The translations under genes were made by a program, and so were the position numbers. Source: Pegoplata infirma (Eukaryota > Arthropoda > Insecta > Diptera > Anthomyiidae). Taken from it: 64,000 nt of DNA. Shown piece after piece: positions 10,551 through 22,812 of this stretch. Each line of letters starts with the position of its first letter. The first letter of the stretch is position 1. The stretch covers positions 13,806,644 to 13,870,643 of the forward strand of contig OY992541.1 in NCBI GenBank assembly GCA_963921195.1, written 5' to 3'. The notes under the pieces are model-generated. The model searched no databases and had not been told where the DNA came from. It saw only the letters and a list, made by a program, of their open reading frames with translations.

Positions 10551-11320
10551 AAAATACTACATTATTTTCAAAAATTTTATTATTTATACTGAAATATGTT
10601 GATTTAAAAATAAAATGCAAGCTAAAGTGTTGCATACTAAAAATTTAACTAATTTTAGTCCAAAAGGACCTAGTGCAGAAATTGGTAACAAATACTAAAA
10701 TGTTTAACTAATATTAGTCAAATCCAGTAAAAATGACTAATGTTAGTACTTTGAAGATACTAAAATTAGTAACGAATTAGTAGATTTTGGTACAATATCA
10801 CTTACTAAACCTTTTACTGTAGAATTATTTTGAGTGTATTGGTATTTACACACAAAAAAAAGACGTGTGTTAAAATATCTAATCGAACTTGGTAACTTTT
10901 TTTTATATGGAGTTAAATGAATACACACGCGGATTGTTAAATTTTATCTAGATAAAGCGTAAATTACATAATGCAAACCTTAGGTAAAAAATCCATGGCT
11001 TTTTAGAATAACACATGGTCTTTTATATTTTATGCAATATACATTTCATTATTTGTCTATTGTAAAGCAGCACTATATTACCAATAAACTTAGGAATTTT
11101 TCACAAAAACAATGTGAAAAGTCTCAAAAAATGTAAGGACGCCATTAATTATAAAATGGTAGATGTACAAACACAAAGATACATGCAAAAACGAACAGCG
11201 AAGCAGCAACTAAACAAAATAAATTATTCTAGTGAAAACAATATAAAATATAAAGAAATTAAAATAATTAAAAAATCATAAACATAATCATGAAAATAAT
11301 GCCGGTCAATTTGTTATCTA
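10551..11320. other. Repeat fragments and low-complexity intron DNA
   Basis: 10560-10839 ends with TTATTTTGAGTG + TA and contains ACTAATTTTAGT words, so it is the right end of a CACTCA-type element whose left end is missing. 10840-11320 has no feature I can support. Confidence 0.4.
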
Positions 11321-12362
11321 CACTCATAGAAATATCTTAGTAGAAAAATTAGTAAACCCATTGTAGATCAAGTTTTACAGAATATTGCCGAATTCAACAA
11401 AAATTAATGTTGATATCGTTGAATAATCAGTAAAGCTGAATCAACTATTTACAACGATTATACAGAATTCAATAGACACTGTTGCCAATTTGGTGTTTTT
11501 CCCGCTAAAACTAGCGTTTTTATTTTGCGTCTAGCGGGAAAAAAAGTGATTTAGCGGGCAGCGGAAAATCTAGCGATTTTTACCAGCCACAACTTAATGA
11601 AAAAAAACTTAAATTTTTCACACTTTTAATTTTTTGTTTTTATTAAAGAGCAGTTTAGATGAGCGGACTTGTAGAGCTACCTGTCAAAAACTAACAGAAT
11701 TAACTAATGAACAGTGTATGCGAATAAGGACAAATATACCGTTTGTATAATTTTACAAATGACTATTAAAACGCAGGAAAACTAATATTTTTGTGAACTT
11801 TTTTGCATTAATGGATTAATGCATTATGCAAAACTGTTTAAAAATATTAGTTCTTAATTGTTTCCTGCGTTTTTATTATTCCTCATTTGCACCGAAACAT
11901 GAACTTGAACCGCTAAAAAAAACGTATCTCTTTATTTTTTTTGCTCTACAAAAAAAAAACCGATTCCATAAAGATCCGCGGGTGACACTAAGAAGTCTTC
12001 CCTTGGCCAAACATGCACGCTCAGCTTTTCGTCATATTGAGTAAAGTAGCAAAATTTTAGGACATTTTTGTTAATTAGTCGAAAAATATTTACTTTTTTG
12101 GCACTAACAATAAAAGTAGGTATTTTAAATACCTTTGAGTTTAGGCCGCTAAAAAAAATACATATCCTAATTTCATGAAGATTTGAGGGTGAACCAGGGA
12201 GACCTCCCTTGTAAGTCTAATTTAACTTGTTCGCTTGTTTTTCCTACATAAATATTTTTTTTTAATATTCGGCTTTGGTTTCGGCTGAATAGTAACAATT
12301 TTTCGAATATTTGGCTATGGCCAAAACAGGTTATTCGATTCTGTAATTTTTAAACTTGCTAT

Positions 12363-13344
12363 TAGAGATGGGCGCGTGAGTGAATTTTAGCTCGCGCACG
12401 GTCACGAAATAAAAATATTGCATACACGCACTCACGAATTTTTTTTGCTCACGTTCACACACGCTTACGTGAGTAACTAAAATTTTTCTCACGCTCACGA
12501 AGACTCACGAAATTTAAATTAACATATTTTTATTTTTCTGTTTTTGATTTCTTGCACAAAAAGTATTCAATTCCTTAAAACAATTATAAAAATTTATTTA
12601 AATCACAATTTTGTATTAATTACACAGAAAAAAACGAATTGTTATATTGACCCCCATATTTGTGAATACAAGTAACTTTTTCACTGAAAGTGCTCCTATA
12701 CGGAAATTTGTGATATCAACTAACGTTTGTAAATATTGATTGTTGAAAAAAAATTAAAAAAAAATTGATAAACGAGTTTGTAATAGTTCTCTAAAATTAT
12801 TATTTGTATTGACAAACGTACAAAATCTTAAATTTTTTTTCAACAAAGAAATTCAACAAACACAATTTTTCGATCTGACAAACGTAAAAAATCTTATTTT
12901 TATTTCAACAAAGAAATTCAACAAACACTCAATTTACAGAAACAATAAACACAAAAACTATTGTTGACATGATAAAATAATTTTGAAATAAAATTACTTG
13001 ACTGAGTTTGTTAAAAACAAAATTAAAGTTTTGTTTTATAGACTAACAGGCGGCCGTTTTTATAAAATGTTTGGTTGATATCATGTTTGGTTGATTTACA
13101 ATTGCTGTTTGTTGATTTAAATTTGACGATTTTATTTTCTGTGTACCCTTTAAATTCAATATAATGACGATTTTTTTACTTGTTTTCTGTTTTAAGCTGC
13201 ACAAAACAATCACGCAAAGTCACGAAACAAACGTTACTCGCTCAAGTAAGAAAATATTCTTGCTATGATAGTGAAATAAATTTCACTCACGATCACGCGT
13301 GAATCATGCGTGACACGCATTCACGTGTCACGCTCACATCTCTA
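12363..13344. mobile_element. hAT MITE, CGTGAGTG-rich, nested
   Basis: TAGAGATGGGCGCGTGAGTG at left and TCACGCTCACATCTCTA at right. Flanks are CTTGCTAT and CTTGCTTT, a 7/8 match. Dense CTCACG/CGTGAG words fill both ends. Related elements are at 22813 and 44316. A TA element is inserted at 12623. Confidence 0.85.
12623..13143. mobile_element. TA-flanked element, CACAGAAAA/TTTTCTGTG ends
   Basis: 521 bp between TA dinucleotides (12621-12622, 13144-13145). The interior has repeated TTCAACAAACACAA and TTTGTTGAT words. A close relative starts at about 23750. Confidence 0.85.
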
Positions 13345-13586
13345 CTTGCTTTGTTAAAAAAACTTTCGTTTTATAACATTTAAACTGTTTTAATAGCTAA
13401 TACATACATTATTTAACAAAAAAACCGTTACATTTTTTCAAAAAACCGGTACATTTCAAATTTCATGATATTTAGCTATTAAATAGCTAAATTTATTTTC
13501 TGTTTTTGAATTTGGTGTTTTCTGGAGATTTTTTTTCCTGATTTAGCGGGTTTTTGTCAAAAAAAGTTGGCATCAGTGTCAATAGA

Positions 13587-13774
13587 TAAAACCAAAAAAA
13601 GAAAAAACAACCCTGTACGTTCATTTTTGTATTATCAAGTTGGTAGCAATGTGAAATTTTTTGTGTCTTATAAAATTATTTTATGTGTTTGTTTCTTATA
13701 AAAATATTAATTATTATAAAAATAAATAAAAATAGGATCTGATGATCAGATTCTGATCTGTAAATATTTGGTAA
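13587..13774. other. Interior of the 11321 element
   Basis: Continuation of the host element after the hAT TSD. No internal feature is recognised. Confidence 0.4.
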
Positions 13775-14806
13775 CCCGAGTAAAAAAAATGATATGACAC
13801 AATATATAATTTAATATGGGTTCGTGTCTATTTTGATATAATCTTATACGAAAAATGGTTTCATAAGACTTGATCGAATATTATCTAATAATATCAGTTT
13901 ATATAACTTTATATCGACTTTGATACGAGTTTTGGTCTAATCCAATGATATAAAATTATATCCAATTATATTAAAATCGGATGTTTTTTTTAGTTTTTAA
14001 TAAAAAGTTGAAAAATTAAAATAATAAAAATCAGTTGTTCTTGAAAAAAACTTAGAAAAATTTCAAAAAATGGAGTCATGTTAAATTTTATATAAAACAC
14101 TTAGAAAATATTTTCAAAAAAAATTGTCCTTGGAAAAACTTAGACCGTATTTACATTAGGCAATTTTAATTGCGGCAATTCTGATTTTATCGTGTATCAG
14201 AGAGAGATCTAAGATTCTTCCCTCTCTCTCTCTGATACACTAGAAAATCAAAATTGCCGCAATTAAAATTGCCTTATGTAAATTCGGTCTTAGAAAAATT
14301 AAAAAAAAATGGAGTCATATAAAATTTTATATAAAACACTTAGAAAATATTTGCGATAAAAAAATGTTCCTTGAAAAAAAAACTTAGAAAAATTTTAAAA
14401 GATGGAGTCATATAAAATTTTATATAAAACACTTAGAAAATATTCGTGACAAAAAAGTGGTGCTTGAAAAAAACTTAGAAAAATAAAAAAAATATGAAGT
14501 CATATGAAATTTTTTATAAAACACTTTGAAATATTCGCGATAAAATATGTTCTTAAAAAAACTTAAAAAAATTAAAAAATAATGGAGGCATATAAAATTT
14601 TATATAAAACACTTAGAAATTTAAAATGACGCATGGGGCTAGATGTTACAACATATAGTTATGTATGGTGATATCTTAAAAAAATCCCCCATCAAAATTT
14701 ATTATATAAATTTATCTCGCAAGACATAGTGTCACACATGATCATATATGAAATAATATGACTATATAAAAGTATATACGATCATATTAAATAATTTTTA
14801 CTCGGG
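13775..14806. mobile_element. CCCGAGTAAAAA-family element, 2-bp TSD AA
   Basis: Starts CCCGAGTAAAAAAAATGATA, ends ATAATTTTTACTCGGG. Flanks GGTAA|..|AAGTAA duplicate AA. Inside, ATGGAGTCATATAAAATTTT followed by AAAACACTTAGAAA recurs about five times at roughly 110 bp, and a Harbinger-type hairpin is nested at 14143. Confidence 0.85.
14143..14289. mobile_element. Small Harbinger-type hairpin MITE, TSD TTA
   Basis: 147 bp with near-perfect arms of about 60 bp starting GACCGTATTTACATTAGGCA, meeting at CAGAGAGAGATC. Flanked by TTA on both sides. The 3-bp TTA TSD points to the PIF/Harbinger group. Confidence 0.8.
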
Positions 14807-15014
14807 AAGTAATAAAATACATTGATTACTTTATGTATTCATACTATATTATAAATTTTTTTGTTTTTTTTTTTAAGGTTTTTGATTTGGTGTCATTAGA
14901 AAACTGGAGAATGGCTTACGAGTGCATAACATAAATAAACGAAGAGTGTGTGAAAATTTCGTGTTTAAATATTAAAACTTTAAAAGCCGGTGATAATTCT
15001 AAAAAATATTGTGA
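14807..15014. other. Interior of the 11321 element, nothing recognised
   Basis: About 200 bp between two CCCGAG elements. No motif or homology within the window was seen. Confidence 0.4.
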
Positions 15015-15665
15015 CCCGAGTAAAAAAGATCATATATAATTATATATAGCTTTATATATACATATATTATTTTGTAAAACTATATGTATTTTTTGTTGCA
15101 TCATATGTGATTTTATATATTTGCACTTCTAATTTGTTTCTTATATAAAATTATATAACAGAAAATATTGACTTTTATATAATAACATATCCCGAATAAT
15201 AAAAAGTTATATGACGCAATATTTAATTATATATGAACAGATATGCTTTTATGTAAATCCATATTAATTTTGATCCGAAAATTGGCGGATCGAATATTAT
15301 ACGATTATATCAAATTCTTTTATTTTTGATAAAATAATATCAAATTTGATTAAGTTTGATCCCAAAAATGGGTCTATCCAATTGTATTAAATTATATCTT
15401 ATCTGTTAAAATTAGATAAATTTTTATATTATTAGATGAAATCTGGTAAATTTTTTTGAAATTTTAAACGTGAAATTAGAAATTATTTTATCAGATTGGA
15501 TACATTATCAACTAGTAGAAGAGTTTTTATTGCCCTTCTGAATTTGTTCGGGATTTAGCAAATTATTAAAAATTTGTCAATTTTTTTTTCTAAAATCATT
15601 TTTAAGGGTATAAAAATTCCAAAAAATGTTTGTGTCTTAGAAAATTTAAAAACATTTTTTCGGAG

Positions 15666-18112
15666 TGTTGTTTTTTTTTTTATTTTTAGTACCAAACGGT
15701 ACATAAAAATAAAATGTATTTATTCGGCCTTTATATATGTATATATATTCGATTAGAGTTTTATTCTAGTTCGAGGCCCAAAAATATTTCTATTTATGAT
15801 ATTGTCATAATAGAGTATTTTTAATTTATTGCTTTAAAAAAGTTACTATCTCATAGTATGTCTGTACTGATCAGTTTCATCCCCACTAAAGGAATCTTCA
15901 GCAGACTTTAGAGAATCATCGTTGGTCAATCAAACATCAAACCAGACATAATATTTTATATATTTCCCAAGTTATATGAGAAGTACTATTATGAAGGTCC
16001 GAAATCTGTTTTCCAACAAAAATAACTCTTTTAAAGCAAAAATTGTATATATTAAATCACCGTCGGTAACTATTAATATATGTGTTGCTGTTATTTTACA
16101 ATAACAACAGTGCCTAACCAAACAATAGTGTTGGTAGGATAAGTCGTACTAAACTTTGTGTTAAATGTTGTTTTTTTTTTTATTTTTAGTACCAAAAGGT
16201 ACATAAAAATAAAATGTATTTATTCGGCCTTTATATATGTATATATATTCGATTAGAGTTTTATTCTAGTTCGAGGCCCAAAAATATTTCTATTTATGAT
16301 ATTGTCATAATAGAGTATTTTTAATTTATTGCTTTAAAAAAGTTACTATCTCATAGTATGTCTGTACTGATCAGTTTCATCCCCACTAAAGGAATCTTCA
16401 GCAGACTTTAGAGAATCATCGTTGGTCAATCAAACATCAAACCAGACATAATATTTTATATATTTCCCAAGTTATATGAGAAGTACTATTATGAAGGTCC
16501 GAAATCTGTTTTCCAACAAAAATAACTCTTTTAAAGCAAAAATTGTATATATTAAATCACCGTCGGTAACTATTAATATATGTGTTGCTGTTATTTTACA
16601 ATAACAACAGTGCCTAACCAAACAATAGTGTTGGTAGGATAAGTCGTTTAAGTTTAAGTAAGTTTGGTACTAAAAATAAAAAAAAACAACATTTAACACA
16701 AAGTTTAGTACGACTTATCCTACCAACACTATTGTTTGGTTAGGCACTGTTGTTATTGTAAAATAACAGCAACACATATATTAATAGTTACCGACGGTGA
16801 TTTAATATATACAATTTTTGCTTTAAAAGAGTTATTTTTGTTGGAAAACAGATTTCGGACCTTCATAATAGTACTTCTCATATAACTTGGGAAATATATA
16901 AAATATTATGTCTGGTTTGATGTTTGATTGACCAACGATGATTCTCTAAAGTCTGCTGAAGATTCCTTTAGTGGGGATGAAACTGATCAGTACAGACATA
17001 CTATGAGATAGTAACTTTTTTAAAGCAATAAATTAAAAATACTCTATTATGACAATATCATAAATAGAAATATTTTTGGGCCTCGAACTAGAATAAAACT
17101 CTAATCGAATATATATACATATATAAAGGTCGAATAAATACATTTTATTTTTATGTACCTTTTGGTACTAAAAATAAAAAAAAAACAACATTTAACACAA
17201 AGTTTAGTACGACTTATCCTACCAACACTATTGTTTGGTTAGGCACTGTTGTTATTGTAAAATAACAGCAACACATATATTAATAGTTACCGACGGTGAT
17301 TTAATATATACAATTTTTGCTTTAAAAGAGTTATTTTTGTTGGAAAACAGATTTCGGACCTTCATAATAGTACTTCTCATATAACTTGGGAAATATATAA
17401 AATATTATGTCTGGTTTGATGTTTGATTGACCAACGATGATTCTCTAAAGTCTGCTGAAGATTCCTTTAGTGGGGATAAAACTGATCAGTACAGACATAC
17501 TATGAGATAGTAACTTTTTTAAAGCAATAAATTAAAAATACTCTATTATGACAATATCATAAATAGAAATATTTTTGGGCCTCGAACTAGAATAAAACTC
17601 TAATCGAATATATATACATATATAAAGGCCGAATAAATACATTTTATTTTTATGTACCTTTTGGTACTAAAAATAAAAAAAAAAACAACATTTAACACAA
17701 AGTTTAGTACGACTTATCCTACCAACACTATTGTTTGGTTAGTCACTGTTGTTATTGTAAAATAACAGCAACACATATATTAATAGTTACCGACGGTGAT
17801 TTAATATATACAATTTTTGCTTTAAAAGAGTTATTTTTGTTGGAAAACAGATTTCGGACCTTCATAATAGTACTTCTCATATAACTTGGGAAATATATAA
17901 AATATTATGTCTGGTTTGATGTTTGATTGACCAACGATGATTCTCTAAAGTCTGCTGAAGATTCCTTTAGTGGGGATGAAACTGATCAGTACAGACATAC
18001 TATGAGATAGTAACTTTTTTAAAGCAATAAATTAAAAATACTCTATTATGACAATATCATAAATAGAAATATTTTTGGGCCTCGAACTAGAATAAAACTC
18101 TAATCGAATATA
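15666..18112. repeat. Five 500-bp units, two forward then three inverted
   Basis: Forward units start at 15666 and 16167. After a 15-bp spacer (16648-16662) inverted units start at 16663, 17161 and 17660; the last is cut at 18112 by the nested element. Each unit contains AGTACCAAAAGGTACATAAA, GTTCGAGGCCCAAAAATA and a GTTGCTGTTATTTTACAATAACAAC stem, and copies differ by only a few bases. Read on the minus strand, TATATAAAGG..AATAAA precedes a GTACCTTTTGGTAC hairpin, an arrangement like a promoter plus poly(A) signal of an LTR. TG..CA ends and an internal region are not seen, so an LTR origin is only a possibility. A diverged relative lies at about 23500-23700. Confidence 0.85.
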
Positions 18113-18863
18113 CCCGAGTAAAAAAGATCATATATAATTATATATAGTTTTATATATACATATATTATTTTGTAAAACTATATGTATTTTTTGTTGCATC
18201 ATATGTGATTTTATATATTTGCACTTCTAATTTGTTTCTTATATAAAATTATATAACAGAAAATATTGACTTTTATATAATAACATATGATTTAAAGTTC
18301 GTTTATATAATTACATATGAACTTTAAAATTCTGTCTTCTTTTTTATATAATTTGATAAAACAAAATATTTGAAGAAATTTTATATAAAACTTTATGCAA
18401 CTGTTTTTAAATTATATGTTATCTTATATGAGTAAAATTTAAAAAAAAAAAATCTAAGTCCTTTACATATAATTTAATATAACTTTTGAAAATTTTTCTA
18501 AGTCCAGATGTTTTTTTTTTTTGAAAATTTTCAAAGTCCTAAAAATATTTTTGAAAATTTTTAAGTCCTGGAAACAATTTTTTTTTGTCAATTTTTTGCG
18601 TTTTGGGGGAAAACATTTTTTTCTTATATATAAATATATTTAATTATATATAATTGCATCAATTTTATACAAAAAAGGGTCCAATTTTCGCATATAACTA
18701 TATAAAATTATATTAAAATTATATCAAATTTGATCAGATTTGATCAAATTTGATAAGTTTTTATATCGTTTTATCGACTCATTTTTCGCATTAAACTATA
18801 TATAATTATATATGATGGCTTTATATAATTTTATATGAATATATATAATCTTTTTTACTCGGG
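18113..18863 (+). mobile_element. Complete CCCGAGTAAAAA element, TSD TA
   Basis: 751 bp, CCCGAGTAAAAAAGATCATA to ATAATCTTTTTTACTCGGG, inserted in the last 500-bp unit (CGAATATA|..|TATATACAT). It is the best reference copy for the split element at 15015. Confidence 0.88.
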
Positions 18864-19539
18864 TATATACATTTTTTCGGAGCTTAAAAATTTTTCAAAA
18901 AAAAAAAAATTTCTAAAAACATTTTCAATAATTTTTTTACTAAAAAAAATTGCCAAAAAAATTTGTGTCCGGGACTTTGGAAAATTTTCATAAAATTTTT
19001 TAGGACTTGAAAATTTTAATTTTTTTTCAATTGTGCGGGACTTGGAAAATTTTGAAAATTTTTTTCGGGATATAATTATAAATAAAATCATATATCTTTT
19101 TATCTGCTATATCTAAAAATTCCCGACCTTATATGTCATATCTAATTTCATATAGATCGGTATATAAGTAGATATGAATATGTATGTTATCATATTAAAA
19201 AATAAGGAAAAATGCAATGCTATATATAAACTTATATGTCCATATCAAAGTTCATGCATAACCATATATAAATTTAAACAATTATATATTAGCATATATG
19301 ATTATATCATATCTTTTTTACTCGGGATGATTTAAAGTTCGTTTATATAATTACATATGAACTTTAAAATTATGTCTTCTTTTTTATATAATTTGATAAA
19401 ACAAAATATTTGAAGAAATTTTATATAAAACTTTATGCAACTGTTTTTAAATTATATGTTATCTTATATGAGTAAAATTTAAAAAAAAATCTAAGTCCTT
19501 TACATATAATTTAATATAACTTTTGAAAATTTTTCTAAT

Positions 19540-20418
19540 CCCGGTGAAAAATGTGAGATGTTATTCATATATTATTCATATATGCTCGCCCATATATATT
19601 ACATATATGAAGCAAATGCGAAAATTGGCGGCATATGTAAATATATGGACATATATGGTCACATATGTAACATATATTTTTTTAATTCCGTTTTGCATTT
19701 TGGTGTTAAGAATTTCATTAAAATTGTTTCACTATTTTTGAAAAATTTTTGAAGTCTTAAACATTTTTTTAAAATTCAGAAAAACCCCTTTTTATGTTTT
19801 TTTTTTTTAATTTTCAAAGTTCCAAAATGTTTGGTTTTTAAGTCCCAGACACAAAATTTTTTTTGGCAACTTTTTTTCGGTTTTTAATAAAAAAATATTT
19901 TAAGAAAAAAAAAAAATGAAAAATTTTCTAAGTCGGGACATCATATTTTTTTTTTTTTAATTTTCGAAGTACCAAGTGTTTGGCATTAAAAAATGTTTTT
20001 AGAAAATAAATTTTGAAAAATTTTCTAAGTCCTGAGAAAAATTCAAACATATTGTATCGGGACACATATGGAAGTACATGTCATATATGTGCAAATGTGT
20101 ACATATCTGAAATTTTTTTTTGAAAATTTTCAAAGTTTTTTTTTGGAAATTTTTTTATGCGTTTTGGAGTAAAAAATTTCATTTCAAAATTTCAGTTCAA
20201 ATGCTTTTGAAATTTTTTTTTTGAAAATTTTATAAGTCCCAGACATATGTACGTGCAGATGTGTGCATATGTGTTTTCATACATCAGCATATATGAAAAA
20301 AAAAATCAAGAAATATTGCTTCATATATGTATTCATATGGAGCATATATGATCACATATTTTTCATATGTGATCACATATGAAACATGTATGTGCATATA
20401 TGAACATTTTTCACCGGG
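19540..20418 (+). mobile_element. CCCGGTGAAAAATG-family element, copy 1
   Basis: Starts CCCGGTGAAAAATGTGAGATG and ends CATTTTTCACCGGG. The first part and the last part are rich in CATATATG/ACATATATG words. The interior contains AAAATTTTC tracts with AAGTCC. Mirror image of the next element. Confidence 0.85.
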
Positions 20419-20447
20419 AAGTCCAAAAAAAAAATAAAATTTTCTAA

Positions 20448-21340
20448 CCCGGTGAAAAATGTTCATATATGCACATACATGTTTCATATGTGATCACATA
20501 TGAAAAATATGTGATCATATATGCTCCATATGAATACATATATGAAGCAATATTTCTTGATTTTTTTTCATATATGCTGATGTATGAAAACACATATGCA
20601 CACATCTGCACGTACATATGTCTGGGACTTATAAAATTTTCAAAAAAAAATTTCAAAAGCATTTGAACTGAAATTTTGAAATTAAATTTTTTACTCCAAA
20701 ACGCATAAAAAAATTTCCAAAAAAAAACTTTGAAAATTTTCAAAAAAAAATTTCAGATATGTACACATTTGCACATATATGACATGTACTTCCATATGTG
20801 TCCCGATACAAGATGTTTGAATTTTTCTCAGGACTTAGAAAATTTTTCAAAATTTATTTTCTAAAAACAGTTTTTAATGACTTTTACTACAAACACTTGG
20901 TACTTCGAAAATTAAAAAAAAAAAAAACTTAGAAAATTTTTCAAAATTTTTTTTTCTTAAATCATTTTTTAATTATTTTTTTATTAAAAACCGAAAAAAA
21001 GTTGCCAAAAAAATTTTGTGTCTGGGACTTAAAAACCAAAAATTTTGGAACTTTGAAAATTAAAAAAAAAAAAAATAAAATAAAAAACATTAAAATAAAA
21101 ATTTAAAAAAAATTTTAAGACTTCAAAAATAGTGAAGCATTTTTTTTCTAAAACAATTTTAATGAAATTCTTTACACCAAAATGCAAAACGGAATTAAAA
21201 AAATATATGTTACATATGTGATCATATGTGTCCATATATTTACATATGCCGCCAATTTTCGCATTTGCTTCATATATGTAATACATATGGACGAGCATAT
21301 ATGAATAATATATGAATAACATCTGACATTTTTCACCGGG
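20448..21340 (-). mobile_element. CCCGGTGAAAAATG-family element, copy 2, inverted
   Basis: Starts CCCGGTGAAAAATGTTCATA and ends CATTTTTCACCGGG. It is a reverse copy of 19540-20418 across almost its whole length, after a 29-bp spacer. Flanks CTAA|..|AAGTCC duplicate AA. Together they make a palindrome of about 1.8 kb. A short fragment of the family is at 37819. Confidence 0.85.
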
Positions 21341-22022
21341 AAGTCCCAAAATTCTAGGACTGATGCAAAATTGAAAAAAAAATACAAAAAATTTTCTAAG
21401 TCCAGATGTTTTTTTTTTTTGAAAATTTTCAGTCCTAAAAATATTTTTGAACATTTTTAAGTCCTGGAAACAATTTTTTTTGTCAATTTTTTGCGTTTTG
21501 GGCGAAAACATTTTTTTCTTATATATAAATATATTTAATTATATATAATTGCATCAATTTTATACAAAAAAGGGTCCAATTTTCGCATATAACTATATAA
21601 AATTATATTAAAATTATATCAAATTTGATCAGATTTGATCAAATTTGATAAGTTTTTATATCGTTTTATCGACTCATTTTTCGCATTAAACTATATATGA
21701 TTATATATGATGGCTTTATATAATTTTATATGAATATATATAATCTTTTTTACTCGGGGATTTATAGTTAATAAAAGAATATTTACAAATAACAACAAGC
21801 TTTTTTTTATTAATAAAATTTCTTATATCAACAAAAATATGAGTTGAGTTTACAAAAAATACGAGTTGATTTACAAAAAAACAAGTTGATCAACTTTTAC
21901 AAAAACTGACAACAATTTTTATTGGAATCAACATAAATATTTGTAAGGTCAAAATCAACAATGATTTCTGTTGAACTTACAACGATTTTCTTTGGCAATA
22001 CAATGATTTTTGGTTGAGTGTA

Positions 22023-22812
22023 TGTAACTAAAATAAATCATTGGACGCCCTTGCAGCTAGTGTTTTCTTTGGCACGGATGGAAGCCGTTTTGGTATGGAT
22101 CAACATATAGTGAGTTTTTATATTATAAAAAATGATTTTAATAATGTGTTAAATATTATATTATAATAAATAGTATTTTATAATTTAAATAAAAAAACTA
22201 ATTAAATATACAAAGCGTCTTTCTTTTTATGGAAATCCCAAAAATCATAGGTATTAATAAGCACTTTTCTTGTCAAAAATAATCATTTATAAATGGTTAT
22301 TTGAATTAAATAATTTGGGTAATTTATTTGTATTTTTTTGCTCAATTTTCCGTTTCCTTAAAGGGCAATATTACCTAAGGATTTTTGCGTATATATTCCT
22401 TGTTTTTGTTCATAAACGTTTTCCTAAGGGAATTGAGTAGTTTATGCTTTAAACTTGGGTAGTGGTCTGGTACACACTTTCCTTAGGTATTTTATACCCT
22501 AATTTTGTTTAAATTCGCCCTTTTTATTTTTTGCGTGTATCTTATATCGGTTTTGGTATTTGTATACAAAAGGTTTTGTCGTTAATATTAATTAATTTAA
22601 CGTACATCGTCCTTCTGTCCTCCCCACAGTGGAGAAACACATATGTTTATGTTCAATTTTTAACCAAGTTTAGTTTTTTTGTTTTTTAGCCATCGATCGG
22701 GCATGGTGGATTTTTGAAGAAAGATTTATTTTTATTTTTTTATTTTTCTAATATTAAGGACATTTTTTAGTATTTTCTCTTTAAAAAATTTGATAGGCAA
22801 GGGTATTTGAAC
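22023..22812. repeat. Mixed intron DNA with hAT-like fragment
   Basis: 22541-22631 (ATATCGGTTTTGGTATTTGTATAC onward to CCCCACAGTG) matches 24705-24795 inside the hAT at 24508. The rest, 22023-22540 and 22632-22804, shows nothing I can name. Confidence 0.45.

Larger units (their letters stand above)
11477..13578. mobile_element. hAT element, TSD TCAATAGA
   Basis: Termini CACTGTTGCCAA and TTGGCATCAGTG are flanked by TCAATAGA at 11469-11476 and 13579-13586. Subterminal TAGCGGG/CCCGCTA and CTAGCGTTTT words occur at both ends. 2102 bp including two nested elements. A related end (CACTGATGCCAACTAATC) is at 62116. Confidence 0.92.
15191..19326. mobile_element. Degenerate CCCGAG-type element carrying a palindromic array
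   Basis: Starts CCCGAATAATAAAAAGTTAT and ends CATATCTTTTTTACTCGGG. The host word AACATATGATTT is split with AT duplicated. Its interior contains the five-unit array at 15666-18112 and another complete family member at 18113-18863. Confidence 0.75.
15015..21758. mobile_element. CCCGAG element split by two insertions, TSD GA
   Basis: 15015-15190, 19327-19539 and 21341-21758 together reproduce the uninterrupted element at 18113-18863 in order and almost base for base. The outer flanks are GTGA|..|GATTTA (GA duplicated). It is broken by the insert at 15191-19326 and by the paired CCCGGTG elements at 19540-21340. Confidence 0.85.
11321..22020 (+). mobile_element. TA-flanked element swollen by nested insertions
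   Basis: Left end CACTCATAGAAATATCTTAG with TA before it (11319-11320); right end CAATGATTTTTGGTTGAGTG with TA after it (22021-22022). These are the same two ends as the element at 6503-8379, in opposite orientation. Own sequence is visible at 11321-11476 and about 21760-22020. Between them lie a hAT at 11477, a CCCGAG element at 13775 and the composite at 15015-21758. Confidence 0.8.

Noticed and set aside
15666..18112. LTR retrotransposon
   Set aside because: Units have promoter-like and poly(A)-like words, but no internal region, primer-binding site or TG..CA boundary was found. Kept as repeat array only.
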